From: Mycolicibacterium tusciae | GTDB lineage: Bacteria; Actinomycetota; Actinomycetes; Mycobacteriales; Mycobacteriaceae | Reading direction: 5' to 3' | Length of the DNA: 64,000 bases | NCBI RefSeq assembly: GCF_002086795.1 | Contig: NZ_MVIM01000005.1 | Location: 124,001-188,000, forward strand | Shown: in pieces, positions 24,921 through 33,408 of the stretch | Position numbering within the stretch: the first letter of the stretch is position 1 | Layout of the letters: each line of letters opens with the position of its first letter | Made by a program: the position numbers and the translations under genes | Notes under the pieces: model-generated | Seen by the model: the letters and a program-made list of their open reading frames with translations, nothing else | Told to the model about the DNA's origin: nothing | Database searches by the model: none

Positions 24921-26078
24921 ATGCGTAGAGATCTCTTCACCGAAGACCACGAAGCCTTTCGCGAGCTCGCCCGCGACTTCGTCGAGAAGGAGGTCGTCCC
25001 GCACTACCCGGAGTGGGAGAAGGGCGGACGCATGCCGCGCGAGGTGTTCAAGCAGATGGGCGCGCTGGGTCTGCTGGGTACGGCCATTCCCGAGGAGTAC
25101 GGCGGCGGCGGTCAACCCGATTACCGATACTTCGTCGTCATGCAGGAGGAGGCGGCCCGGGCGCTGGTGACCCTGTCGACGGTGCGCACCCAGCTCGAGG
25201 TGATCCTGCCGTACTTCCTGCACTACGCGAACGAGGAGCAGCGCAAGCGCTGGTTCCCCGGGTTGGCCGCAGGTGAACTGCTGACCGCCGTCGCGATGAC
25301 CGAACCCGGGACGGGGTCGGATCTCGCGGGGATGCGCACGACGGCGGTGCGCGACGGTTCAGGCGATGGCGACTGGATCATCAACGGCGCCAAGACGTTC
25401 ATCACCGGAGGTATGCAAGCCGACCTGGTGATCGTGGTCGCCCGCACCGCCACCGATCCGGACAACCGTCGCAAGGGGCTGACGCTGTTCGTCGTCGAGG
25501 ACGGCATGCCCGGCTTCACCCGCGGCCGCGAGCTGGAGAAGATGGGCTGCAAGGTGCAGGACACCGCCGAGTTGTCCTTCGTCGACGTACGCGTGCCCGC
25601 CGCCAACATGCTCGGCGAGGAGGGTGAGGCCTTCGGCTACCTCGGCCACAACCTGCCGCAGGAGCGGCTCACCGTCGCGGTGGGGTCGGTGTCGCAGGCG
25701 CGGTCGGCCATTGCCGCGGCGATCGACTACACCAAGAGCCGCAAGGCGTTCGGTACGCCGGTCGCGTCGTTCCAGAACACGAAGTTCGAGCTCGCGGCGT
25801 GTTCGACGGAGGTCGAGGCGGCGCAGGCCATGCTCGACCGGGCGATCATGCTGCACGTCGAGGGTGAACTGGCTCCCGCGGACGCGGCACGGGTGAAGCT
25901 GTTCTGCACCGAGATGCAGCAGCGGGTCATCGACCGGTGCCTGCAGCTGTTCGGCGGATACGGCTACATGATGGAGTATCCGATCGCCCGGCTGTACACC
26001 GATGCGCGCGTGGCCCGGATCTACGCCGGGACCAGCGAGGTCATGAAGGTGATGATCGCCAAGTCGCTCGGCCTCTAG
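24921..26078 (+). CDS. Acyl-CoA dehydrogenase
   Basis: 385 aa. Motifs: AMTEPGTGSDLAGMRT, WIINGAKTFITGG, SRKAFGTPVASFQNTKF, LFGGYGYMMEYPIAR, and C-terminal ARIYAGTSEVMKVMIAKSL. Ala replaces Glu before GTSEV, a pattern of long-chain/isovaleryl-type dehydrogenases whose base lies elsewhere. GGAGG precedes the ATG. Last gene of the 19807-26078 operon and tail-to-tail with the LLM oxidoreductase. Confidence 0.93.
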   Translation: MRRDLFTEDHEAFRELARDFVEKEVVPHYPEWEKGGRMPREVFKQMGALGLLGTAIPEEYGGGGQPDYRYFVVMQEEAARALVTLSTVRTQLEVILPYFLHYANEEQRKRWFPGLAAGELLTAVAMTEPGTGSDLAGMRTTAVRDGSGDGDWIINGAKTFITGGMQADLVIVVARTATDPDNRRKGLTLFVVEDGMPGFTRGRELEKMGCKVQDTAELSFVDVRVPAANMLGEEGEAFGYLGHNLPQERLTVAVGSVSQARSAIAAAIDYTKSRKAFGTPVASFQNTKFELAACSTEVEAAQAMLDRAIMLHVEGELAPADAARVKLFCTEMQQRVIDRCLQLFGGYGYMMEYPIARLYTDARVARIYAGTSEVMKVMIAKSLGL

Positions 26079-26081
26079 GAC

Positions 26082-27002
26082 TCAGGGCAACTGGGGTTTG
26101 ACATCCTCGATGACCCATTGCGCGTAGTCGAGGTACTCGTCGACACACGTGACCGGGGGTAGCGGTACCGCGCTGACAGAGACTCCCTGTTCGCCAAGCC
26201 AACTCAGTCCGTGCACGAGCTCCGCTGCGCTCATACCGGGGCGGCTGTGCGGGTCTTCGCGTACGGTGTGCCCTTCACCGACTCGATTCGTGCCCAGGCC
26301 GTGCACGACGTCGAAGGGCCGACCGTCATAAGAAGGTTGGGATTTGATGAAGTCCAGACGCTCGGCGATCTGCTCGGGCGGAGTCAGGAATGACCACCAT
26401 CCCGATGCGTACTTCGCCGCCCTGCGTAGCGCAGCGTCGGCATCGCCTCCTATCCAGATCGGCAAGTGCGGCTTCTGGACGGGCTTGGGTTCGAATGCGA
26501 TGTCGTCGAACGACACATATTCGCCCTCGAACCTAGGGGACTCACTTGTCCACAACTCGATGATCGCCGCCAGGTATTCGTCTGCGATCCGCCCTCGTTC
26601 GTGGAATGGGACCCCGAGTAGTTCGAATTCCCGCTCGAGCCAGCCCACGCCGAACGTGACCATCATTCTGCCGCTACTCATCCAGTCAGCGGTGGCCAGC
26701 GCCTTGGCGAGCACGATCGGGTGTTGCAGCGGCAGCACGGTGATACAGGAGTTGAGCTGTATCCGGTCGGTCGCACCGGCGAGGTATGCCTGGGCCACGG
26801 TCGACTGCAGATAGTGAGGGCCGCTCAATTCGACATGGTCGCCGGGGATCACGAAATGTTCTGGGACGGCGATCATGTCGTATCCCCATTGGTCGGCGCA
26901 CTTGGCCATCCGAGTCTGGTCGGCGCCGGTGACGGATGCTTCCCAGGGTTGTGACATCGCCTTGAGGCGCAACATGTGGGGGAGATTGAATACGAGCTTC
27001 AT
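26082..27002 (-). CDS. LLM class F420-dependent oxidoreductase
   Basis: 306 aa. Luciferase-like TIM barrel: WGYDMIAVPEHFVIPG, a TDRIQLNSCITVLPLQHPIVLAKALATADWMSSGR block and GVGWLEREFELLGVPFHERG, all typical of mycobacterial F420-dependent enzymes. ATG 27002 follows AGGGAG by six bases; a longer frame upstream is a shadow of the broken SDR. It lies 14 bp downstream of that gene, so the two were one operon. Substrate unknown. Confidence 0.9.
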   Translation of the reverse strand: MKLVFNLPHMLRLKAMSQPWEASVTGADQTRMAKCADQWGYDMIAVPEHFVIPGDHVELSGPHYLQSTVAQAYLAGATDRIQLNSCITVLPLQHPIVLAKALATADWMSSGRMMVTFGVGWLEREFELLGVPFHERGRIADEYLAAIIELWTSESPRFEGEYVSFDDIAFEPKPVQKPHLPIWIGGDADAALRRAAKYASGWWSFLTPPEQIAERLDFIKSQPSYDGRPFDVVHGLGTNRVGEGHTVREDPHSRPGMSAAELVHGLSWLGEQGVSVSAVPLPPVTCVDEYLDYAQWVIEDVKPQLP

Positions 27003-27016
27003 GCGACGCTCCCTGT

Positions 27017-27855
27017 CTACTTCAGCATGCTGCCGGCATCGACGGTGACCGGAAGGCCTGTGATGTAACGGGACTCGTCGGACGCGAGGAAGAGTACGGC
27101 ATTGCTGACGTCGATCGCTTCCACCCAGCCGACGGGCAGCACGTGCATGAACCGCGCGGCGACGGCGAGGTCGTCGGGACCCGGATTCTCGAGGTCGGGA
27201 CGGAAAAGCTTCATCGTTCCCTCGTTCATGAACAGCGGCGTGTTCACGTTGGTGGGACAAACGGCGTTGACCGGATCGAGTGCTGCCCCAGCTCGACAGC
27301 GAAGGTCCGCATCAGTCCGATGACACCGTGCTTGGCAGCGATGTAGTGGCCGGTGTGGGGGTACGGCTTGAGGCCGCCCACCGAGCTGGTGAGGATGATC
27401 GAGCCGCCGCGGTTGCCTGACAGCAGATGTGGCACAGCGGCTTTGACGGTCTTCCAGACTCCGGACAGGTTGACATCGATCATGTCGCGCCAGTCGTCCT
27501 CGCTGGTCTTGTCCAGCGTCGCCCCGCCGTTGCCGATGCCTGCGTTGGCGATGACGATGTCAAGCCGCCCCAGCTGTTCGACTCCGCTGTCCACCGCGGC
27601 TTTCACGGCGTCGTAGTCGCGCACGTCGACCTCAGTGGCCACGATGCGGCGATTCAGGTTCTTGACCAGGTCGGCGGTCTCGGCCAGATCATCGGGAGTG
27701 GCTGCGGGGATATCGGTCTGGCTGCTGATTCGCTTGCAGACGTCGACGGCGATGATGTCGGCGCCTTCCTCTGCGAGGCGCACCGCATGGCTGCGGCCCT
27801 GACCGCGTGCCGCGCCACTCACGAACGCCACCTTGCCTTCGACTCGCCCACCCAT
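27017..27855 (-). pseudogene. Mycofactocin-coupled SDR, single-base frameshift
   Basis: The first ~190 codons (TGAARGQG-type nucleotide motif as SGAARGQG, NAG, HYIAAK) match the intact SDR at 3501 closely. After ELGQHSIR the frame leaves the family sequence and stops at 27244. Reading from ~27275 in the other frame restores VNAVCPTNVNTPLF and the normal C-terminus (YITGLPVTVDAGSMLK). One base is missing near 27273-27276 (CGGTCAAC where a CGGGTCAAC-like sequence is expected). Either a real mutation or a sequencing error. Upstream is an operator-like palindrome at 27913-27935 shared with the TetR/P450 promoter. Confidence 0.85.
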
Positions 27856-27912
27856 GTCGCCACCTCGGTGTCGGGAGGCCCACGCAGAACTCGGCCGCCG
27901 TGCTGGTCACTC

Positions 27913-27935
27913 GATCAAATTTGGTCGATCGACCA
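27913..27935. promoter_or_regulatory. Palindromic operator upstream of the mycofactocin SDR/LLM operon
   Basis: TGGTCGATCGACCA (27922-27935) is a perfect palindrome. GATCAAATTTGGTC (27913-27926) overlaps it as a near-perfect second one. The half-sites TTTGGTCGATCGA match the operator at 28699-28720 in the TetR promoter, so the TetR at 28020 probably controls this operon too. Confidence 0.65.
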
Positions 27936-28019
27936 GGAGCGTGACATCGATCCGCGCAACTGTCAACCAGCGATGGCGAACGGTGGGTTGACGGCGGCGC
28001 CCGACCAGAAGGCGACGGC

Positions 28020-28685
28020 TCAGGCGCGCGCCGGAGGTGGTGCGGTCGCCGGCGATGAATTGGTCAGCAGATCCAGTTGACGGTCCACGAACGTCCGCAT
28101 CTGGTCGTGGCCAAGGGTCACGTCGACCGCGCTTTCGTTGCACAGGCTGCGAGCGATCTGCGCGATGAGCATCGCGATCACGACCGGTGGGTACTTATCG
28201 AGGTCGACGCCCCTCGCGCGTAACGCGACGGTGACCGCCGCGGTTTCGATGTCGCGCACCCGCTCCGCGTAGGTCTTCAATTCAGTACGAATCACCTTGC
28301 GATGGTTGGCAAGTGCCATGAATTCGGTATTCAGGCTCGTCATCTTCAGGTCGCTGTTGATCAGCCACAATGTGTGTAGCGGGTCGTCGTCGGTGAGCGA
28401 GGCGCGCATGTTCTCCAGGGAACTCTCGGCGCCCGTGCGCAGGACCTCGACGAACAGGTCGTCCATCGTCGGGAAGTAGTAGTAGACCAACGCTTGCTTG
28501 ACGCCGGCTTGTGCCGCCACCCGTCGCGACGTGGCGGCGGCATAGCCCTCGTCGCGCATGATCTTCGCGGTCGCCTCGATCAGACGCTCCCGCGCTCCGG
28601 TGTCGGCGGACTTACCTGGACCCGGCCGCGTTCGTCCGGTAGCTGCTTGATTGCTTGACCGTCCCTCGGCCCGCGTGGTAGGCAT
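28020..28685 (-). CDS. TetR family transcriptional regulator
   Basis: 221 aa. HTH of TetR type at about residues 25-65 (LIEATAKIMRDEGYAAATSRRVAAQAG, LVYYYFPTMDDLF). ATG 28685 follows AGGA by eight bases; the frame is open upstream but that part would cross the operator. It is divergent from the P450 at 28759. Near-perfect palindromes lie in the shared promoter (28699-28720) and upstream of the neighbouring SDR (27913-27935). Confidence 0.88.
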   Translation of the reverse strand: MPTTRAEGRSSNQAATGRTRPGPGKSADTGARERLIEATAKIMRDEGYAAATSRRVAAQAGVKQALVYYYFPTMDDLFVEVLRTGAESSLENMRASLTDDDPLHTLWLINSDLKMTSLNTEFMALANHRKVIRTELKTYAERVRDIETAAVTVALRARGVDLDKYPPVVIAMLIAQIARSLCNESAVDVTLGHDQMRTFVDRQLDLLTNSSPATAPPPARA

Positions 28686-28698
28686 GGCGCATCCTAAC

Positions 28699-28720
28699 AG
28701 TTTGGTCGATCGATCAAACT
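28699..28720. promoter_or_regulatory. Operator between TetR and P450 genes
   Basis: A 22-bp near-perfect palindrome: AGTTTG (28699-28704) and CAAACT (28715-28720) flank GTCGATCGAT; only one pair of positions mismatches. It lies 13 bp before the TetR start and about 38 bp before the P450 start. Confidence 0.68.
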
Positions 28721-28758
28721 GGACGTGGAGATGATCTAGCACCGAAAGAACGGCTTCG

Positions 28759-30051
28759 ATGACCGACCTCGCCTCAGCGGACTACTTCTCCGACCCAGCG
28801 ATCAGCCAGGATCCCTATGAGTATTGGGACTCTCTGCGCGCGCAGGGACCGGTGACTCGGGAGCCCCATTACGGAGTCGTGGCCGTCACCGGGTACCAAG
28901 AGGCCCTGGCAGCGTTCCGGGATCATGACTCGTTCTCGGCGGTGAACGCGATCGGCGGACCGTTCCCGCCGCTGCCGTTCGCGCCCGTGGGTGACGACAT
29001 CACCGAGCAGATCGAGGCGCACCGCCACCTCTTCCCGATTCATGAGCACATGGTCGTCATGGATCCACCCGCGCACGAGCGGGCGCGGTCGCTGCTGACC
29101 AAGCTGCTGACGCCACGGCGCCTCAAGGAGAACGAGGACTACATGTGGCGACTGGTCGACAGCCAACTCGATCAATTCGTCGACCCCGCGTCTTCGGAGG
29201 GCAGATGTGAATTCCTGTCGGAGTATGCGAAACCCTTTGCCACATCGGCGATCATCGATCTTCTCGGGGTGCCGGAGCAGGACCGGCCGGAATTTCTCGC
29301 CGCGCTCGGCGCCGAGCAGCCCGGCAGAAGTCGGGTTGGAGCTCTCGATGGCCAGCCGGTAGGGCTCGACCCACTGCAATATCTCGATGACAAATTCGCG
29401 CGCTACCTTGCCGATCGCCGCCGCGAACCTCGTGATGACGTGCTGTCCGGCATGGCCACGGCCCGCTACCCCGACGGCTCCATCCCGGAGCTGATCGAAG
29501 TCGTCAAACCGGCGACCTTCCTGTTCGCCGCGGGTCAGGAGACCGTCACCAAGCTGCTCAGCGCCGCGGTGCAAACGCTCGGAGATCATCCGGAGTATCA
29601 GCAGATACTGCGGGAGAACCCGGCGCGCATCCCGGCGTTCATCGAGGAAGCGTTGCGGATGTATTCCCCGACGAAGGTGGACTTCCGGCTGGTCCGCAAG
29701 ACAACCACGCTCGGAGGTGTGGAATTGCCTGCCGGGACGATCGTGATGTTGTGTCTCGGTGCGGCCAATCGCGACCCGGCCAAGTTCGAGGATCCGCACA
29801 CCTTCCGTCTGGATCGCAAGAACGTGCGGGAGCACATCGCGTTCGGTCGCGGTATTCATAGCTGCGCCGGCGCCCCGCTGGCCCGCGTCGAAGGCAAGAT
29901 CACCGTCCAGCGTCTGCTCGACCGCATGAGCGACATCAGGATCAGCGAGGCCGCCCACGGCCCCGCAGGCGGTCGCCACTATGCCTATGACCCCACCTTC
30001 CTGCTGCGCGGACTGACCGCACTGCACATCGAGTTCACTCCGACGACCTGA
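28759..30051 (+). CDS. Cytochrome P450
   Basis: 430 aa. AAGQETVT (257-264) in the I helix, EALR (297-300) as ExxR, haem loop FGRGIHSCAG with Cys369. It resembles the P450 at 56685 throughout (KRLKENED-type block, DDVLxGxATAxxPDG, FGRGIHSC). Transcribed alone, divergent from its TetR. The alcohol product could be passed to the now-broken mycofactocin SDR in the same regulon (inference). A strong stem-loop follows at 30065. Confidence 0.94.
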   Translation: MTDLASADYFSDPAISQDPYEYWDSLRAQGPVTREPHYGVVAVTGYQEALAAFRDHDSFSAVNAIGGPFPPLPFAPVGDDITEQIEAHRHLFPIHEHMVVMDPPAHERARSLLTKLLTPRRLKENEDYMWRLVDSQLDQFVDPASSEGRCEFLSEYAKPFATSAIIDLLGVPEQDRPEFLAALGAEQPGRSRVGALDGQPVGLDPLQYLDDKFARYLADRRREPRDDVLSGMATARYPDGSIPELIEVVKPATFLFAAGQETVTKLLSAAVQTLGDHPEYQQILRENPARIPAFIEEALRMYSPTKVDFRLVRKTTTLGGVELPAGTIVMLCLGAANRDPAKFEDPHTFRLDRKNVREHIAFGRGIHSCAGAPLARVEGKITVQRLLDRMSDIRISEAAHGPAGGRHYAYDPTFLLRGLTALHIEFTPTT

Positions 30052-30064
30052 CCTTCGATGACCA

Positions 30065-30117
30065 GTGATTTCGGTGCCCTGACATTCGCTCAGCGAATGT
30101 TTGGGCACCGAAATCAC
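30065..30117. terminator. Nested double stem-loop terminator after P450
   Basis: The outer arms 30065-30079 and 30103-30117 are perfect 15-bp inverted repeats (GTGATTTCGGTGCCC / GGGCACCGAAATCAC). The loop contains a second perfect 9-1-9 hairpin (30082-30090 and 30092-30100). Together this gives 24 bp of stem. It begins 14 bp after the P450 stop. Confidence 0.8.
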
Positions 30118-30153
30118 AATTCGATCTTGCTGAGACCCTTGTCACACGGGGCA

Positions 30154-30181
30154 AACCTACCTACTGTGTGTTCACTAGGTT
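30154..30181. promoter_or_regulatory. Possible TetR operator before regulator at 30201
   Basis: AACCTA (30154-30159) and TAGGTT (30176-30181) are 6-bp inverted arms with a 16-bp spacer, 20 bp before the TetR start. Modest evidence on its own. Confidence 0.4.
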
Positions 30182-30200
30182 GGTTCAACGAAGGAGCCCC

Positions 30201-30866
30201 GTGACAGCCCCTGAGTCCTCCGCTCTTCGCGCGAGCGTCCCCGGGCCTGCGGCCGGGGGCCCACATCGCCGTCCCTACGACACCCTGCTCGCCAAAGGCG
30301 AGGATCGCAGGCAGCGGATACTCGGTGTGGCTGAGCGGCTGCTGGCGCGCAACGGCTGGCGCAACACCTCGTTGGCGCTGATCGCCAAGGAAGCCGGGGT
30401 GACACCCGCCGGGCTGTTGCACCATTTCGAATCCAAGGAGCAGTTGCTCAACGCGGTGCTCGACGCTCGCGATGCCGATGACGAGATCCATGCGGACTAC
30501 CGCTCCGGCGATCTCGTCACCGAGCTGAGCCGCGTGCCCGAGCGGTTCGACCGCGCACCTGAACTGGTCGGCACCTTCACGGTGCTGCTGGTCGAGAACA
30601 TCGCACCCGACGCGCCCTTGCACGACCGGCTGCACCACCGTTACCGCGAAGCCATCAACATCATCACCGAGCTCGTCAAACGAGGCCAGAGCGATGGCCG
30701 CTACCGCCCAGATGTCGACGCGGCCAATAAAGCCGTCGAGATACTCGCCTTTATCAATGGAATGGAGACGCTATGGCTACTCGATCCCTCAATCCCGCTG
30801 GCCGAGGTGTTCAAGGGGTACGCGGAGTCGCTGGGGCACGACCTGTCTCCGCGGAGCTCGATGTGA
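30201..30866 (+). CDS. TetR family transcriptional regulator
   Basis: 221 aa. A ~30-residue N-terminal extension precedes the TetR HTH (ILGVAERLLARNGWRNTSLALIAKEAGVTPAGLLHHFESKEQLLNAV). GTG 30201 follows AAGGAG by four bases. The C-terminal ligand domain is standard. It overlaps the next gene by 4 bp (GTGA), so the regulator and the uncharacterised protein are made together; the latter could be its target or modulator (inference). Confidence 0.87.
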   Translation: MTAPESSALRASVPGPAAGGPHRRPYDTLLAKGEDRRQRILGVAERLLARNGWRNTSLALIAKEAGVTPAGLLHHFESKEQLLNAVLDARDADDEIHADYRSGDLVTELSRVPERFDRAPELVGTFTVLLVENIAPDAPLHDRLHHRYREAINIITELVKRGQSDGRYRPDVDAANKAVEILAFINGMETLWLLDPSIPLAEVFKGYAESLGHDLSPRSSM

Positions 30867-31366
30867 GGTATCGCCTCGACGTCGTCGCCCCGACCGTTGT
30901 CGACGCGGTGCGCTGCGCGGGCGGCTGGATCTACGACCGGGTGATGGCGGGGTGGGACGTCACCGTTCTCATCGGCAGCCAGGATGATCTGCGGCCCCTG
31001 CACATCCTCGGCGCGCAGACACTCGATCTGCAGTCGGTGCTGGAGGAGTGGGAGGAACGGCCCCACCCGCAGACCGTCGCTGTCGCGGCTGACCTCTTCG
31101 ACCGCGACCCCCGGGTGCTCCAGCATGTGCGCAACGCGCTCGACCAAGGTGCCACCGAAGTGACGTTGTGGGGTGAAAGCCTGCCCGCCGAATTGGATGA
31201 CAGCGTCGACTCCGCCCAGCACCACCTGAGCGCTGCGGCAAAAGCTTTCAAGTCCCGCGCGCTGGCGGCCGCCGGTCATCCGGAAGCGAACTGCGTTGCC
31301 GCCAGCGAGACGTTCCGCTGCGGGATGATGGCGTCAGTCGCCGCCGACTTGGTCCCCGCCAGCTAG
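30863..31366 (+). CDS. Uncharacterised protein, paralogue of the protein at 1687
   Basis: 167 aa when started at GTG 30863, which overlaps the TetR stop as GTGA and has GGAG upstream; an ATG at 30773 would give a longer form lying inside the TetR gene. Shares CAGGW, DRxxxGWDxTVxI, DLRPLHILGAQTLDL and an HHLSAAAKAFKSRAL segment with the 1687 protein. The C-terminal tails are unrelated. No membrane or secretion signal. The family is unknown to me; its coupling with a TetR here is informative. Confidence 0.7.
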   Translation: MRYRLDVVAPTVVDAVRCAGGWIYDRVMAGWDVTVLIGSQDDLRPLHILGAQTLDLQSVLEEWEERPHPQTVAVAADLFDRDPRVLQHVRNALDQGATEVTLWGESLPAELDDSVDSAQHHLSAAAKAFKSRALAAAGHPEANCVAASETFRCGMMASVAADLVPAS

Positions 31367-31418
31367 CGGTTTGTGTGCGTTTAGGCGCGCTCACCGCTCC
31401 GAAATGCACACAAATCGC
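31366..31418. terminator. Stem-loop terminator between convergent genes
   Basis: GCGGTTTGTGTGC (31366-31378) and GCACACAAATCGC (31406-31418) pair over 13 bases with one G-T wobble, in the gap between the uncharacterised gene (+) and the oxidoreductase (-). It probably ends transcription from both sides. Confidence 0.72.
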
Positions 31419-31420
31419 AA

Positions 31421-32386
31421 TTAGGTCAGGTCGATGAGGATCTTGCCGATCGCGCGGCCGTCGGCGACGTGCTTGAGCGCCTCGACCGTCTCGGTGAGCG
31501 GATAGCCGGCCCCGATGTGCGGGCGCACTCTGCCACTCACCAGCAGATCGCGGAGTTCGCCTTCGTTGCGCGCGAACGCGTCGGCGGCAACATCCTGGAA
31601 CTGAAAGCCCAGCACCGCAATACCCTTCACCAGCACCAGATTCAGCGGGATACGCGGGATGTCGCCGGAGGCGAAACCCACCGTGACAAAGCGTCCGCCC
31701 CGCCGCAGCGAGCGCAGCGCGGGTTCCGACAGCCCGCCGCCAACCGGATCGACAACCGCGTCGGCGCCGTCGGGCACGGCTTCGCGCAGCGCATCGCGTA
31801 ACGGGCCCGAACGATGATTGATCAGATGCTGCGCGCCATACGAGGCCGCCACGTCCAGCTTCTCGTCCGACGACGCGACCGCGGTGACTGACGCGCCGAG
31901 CGCGACTCCCAACTGAACCGCCGCCAGACCGACGCCGCCACCCGCGCCGAGCACGATCAGCTCATCACCGGATTGCGCCCGCGCCACCGACCGCAGCGTG
32001 TGATAGGCCGTACGGTACGCGACGCCGAATGCCGCGGCGGTGCGGTCGTCGATGCCTTCGGGTATCCGGGCGAGCCCGGCCGGTGCAATGACGACCTCCT
32101 CGGCGAACGCTCCGTACATGCCGGTGCCGGTGACCCGATCGCCGACCGCGAAACCATCTGTTTCCAGCCCGATTTCGACGATCGTCCCGGCGAATTCACT
32201 GCCAGGGACAAACGGCGCGGGAACACTGATCTGGTACTGATCGGCGATCAGCAGCACGTCGGGAAAGTTCACCGCGGCGGCGCCGACGCGGACGCGGACC
32301 TGCCCCGCAGCGACGGTCGGTGACTCTTGTTCCTCGATGCGGACCACCTCCGGCGGTCCATACGCCGGGCAGACCGCTGCCTTCAC
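31421..32386 (-). CDS. NADPH:quinone oxidoreductase family protein (MDR superfamily)
   Basis: 321 aa. GroES-like N-domain (AAAVNFPDVLLIADQYQ, PFVPGSEFAGTIVEIG) and a Rossmann domain with VLGAGGGVGLAAVQLG. No zinc ligands, so quinone-oxidoreductase class. GTG 32386 overlaps the phosphotransferase stop as GTGA. Last gene of the operon TetR-ADH-dehydrogenase-phosphotransferase-oxidoreductase. Likely an enoyl or enone reductase (inference). Confidence 0.9.
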   Translation of the reverse strand: MKAAVCPAYGPPEVVRIEEQESPTVAAGQVRVRVGAAAVNFPDVLLIADQYQISVPAPFVPGSEFAGTIVEIGLETDGFAVGDRVTGTGMYGAFAEEVVIAPAGLARIPEGIDDRTAAAFGVAYRTAYHTLRSVARAQSGDELIVLGAGGGVGLAAVQLGVALGASVTAVASSDEKLDVAASYGAQHLINHRSGPLRDALREAVPDGADAVVDPVGGGLSEPALRSLRRGGRFVTVGFASGDIPRIPLNLVLVKGIAVLGFQFQDVAADAFARNEGELRDLLVSGRVRPHIGAGYPLTETVEALKHVADGRAIGKILIDLT

Positions 32387-33408
32387 CGGTAGTCGCTGCT
32401 TTCGGCGAGGTCGGCGGCGGACTGCATCAGTGACGTGATGATGGGTCCGTAGGCGAGCAGCGTCTCGTTGTCGCCCGCGCGTTGGAAGCCCTGCTCCAGG
32501 ACGATCGCGAGCTTCCACTTGGCCAGCACCAGGTAGTAGTCGAGATCGTCGACCTGTCTACCGGACACCTTCGCGTAGTGCTCGACTACCTCTGAGCGCG
32601 AGGGCATTCCGCGCATGTCAACGTAGTTCGTCGCCGACGGTTCGTCGGTGTCCTCGGGCCAGCTCTGCATCATCCAGCCGAGGTCGAGCTTCGGATCTCC
32701 GACGGTGCCCATCTCCCAGTCGACGATCGCGGCCATCTGCGCCGGAGCGCCATGCCGGTACATCACGTTGGCGAACTGATAGTCACCGTGCATGAGCCCG
32801 GGAATGAAGTCCAGCGGGCGGTGGGTGCGCAGCCACCCGGTCGCGGCGTCGAGGCCGTCGATCTCGCGGCCCTTGATGCGTTCGAAGAAGGCCGTCCACC
32901 GGTCGACCTGGCGTTCGTGGAAACCATCCGGACGGCCAAGATCGTCCAGCCCCTTGGCTTTCCAGTCAACCTTCGACAGCAGCGCGATGCCCTCGGCCAG
33001 CTGATACGACAGTCCGGGACGTGCCGCCATGTCGCTGTTGAACGGTTCCGGCCACTTACCGCGGTGGTCCATCGGCGACCAGCCGTCGACGAACCCCATC
33101 AGATAGAAGGGCCTGCCGAGCACCGAGGCGTCCGGACAGACGCCCACCGCCGCGGTATGCGGTACCTCGGTGCCGTCGAGCGCCTCGATGATCCGCCACT
33201 CCCGCAGAATGCCTTTGTCACGGTCGGGCGGGGCACCTGCGGGAGGCATGCGCAGTACGCACACGTTCTCGCCGCGGCTGACCTTGTAGATGACGTTCTG
33301 CGTACCGCCGGAAAGGAATTCGGCCTGCAGGGGCTCGCCCTTACCGGGGAGTTCTGCGCCGTCCATCCAGTCGGCGAGCCGCGCGATGTCGATCTTCTGC
33401 TCGGTCAT
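32383..33408 (-). CDS. Phosphotransferase family protein (ACAD10/11-type kinase)
   Basis: 341 aa. Kinase motifs: an N-lobe with LSGGTQNVIYKV, catalytic loop MHGDYQFANVMY and metal-binding IVDWEMGTVGD. It is the fold of the kinase domain that is fused to acyl-CoA dehydrogenase in vertebrate ACAD10/ACAD11. Here it is a separate gene that overlaps the upstream dehydrogenase by 4 bp (ATGA). Joint action on hydroxyacyl-CoA (phosphorylation, then elimination) is a plausible role (inference). Confidence 0.88.
   Translation of the reverse strand: MTEQKIDIARLADWMDGAELPGKGEPLQAEFLSGGTQNVIYKVSRGENVCVLRMPPAGAPPDRDKGILREWRIIEALDGTEVPHTAAVGVCPDASVLGRPFYLMGFVDGWSPMDHRGKWPEPFNSDMAARPGLSYQLAEGIALLSKVDWKAKGLDDLGRPDGFHERQVDRWTAFFERIKGREIDGLDAATGWLRTHRPLDFIPGLMHGDYQFANVMYRHGAPAQMAAIVDWEMGTVGDPKLDLGWMMQSWPEDTDEPSATNYVDMRGMPSRSEVVEHYAKVSGRQVDDLDYYLVLAKWKLAIVLEQGFQRAGDNETLLAYGPIITSLMQSAADLAESSDYR

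Noticed and set aside
27003..27260. Upstream extension of the LLM gene frame
   Set aside because: It reads as a shadow of the frameshifted SDR; the start at 27002 has a good ribosome site and fits the family.
28774..30117. 447-codon frame antisense to the P450
   Set aside because: Same GC-driven shadow; the P450 on the plus strand has all haem motifs.
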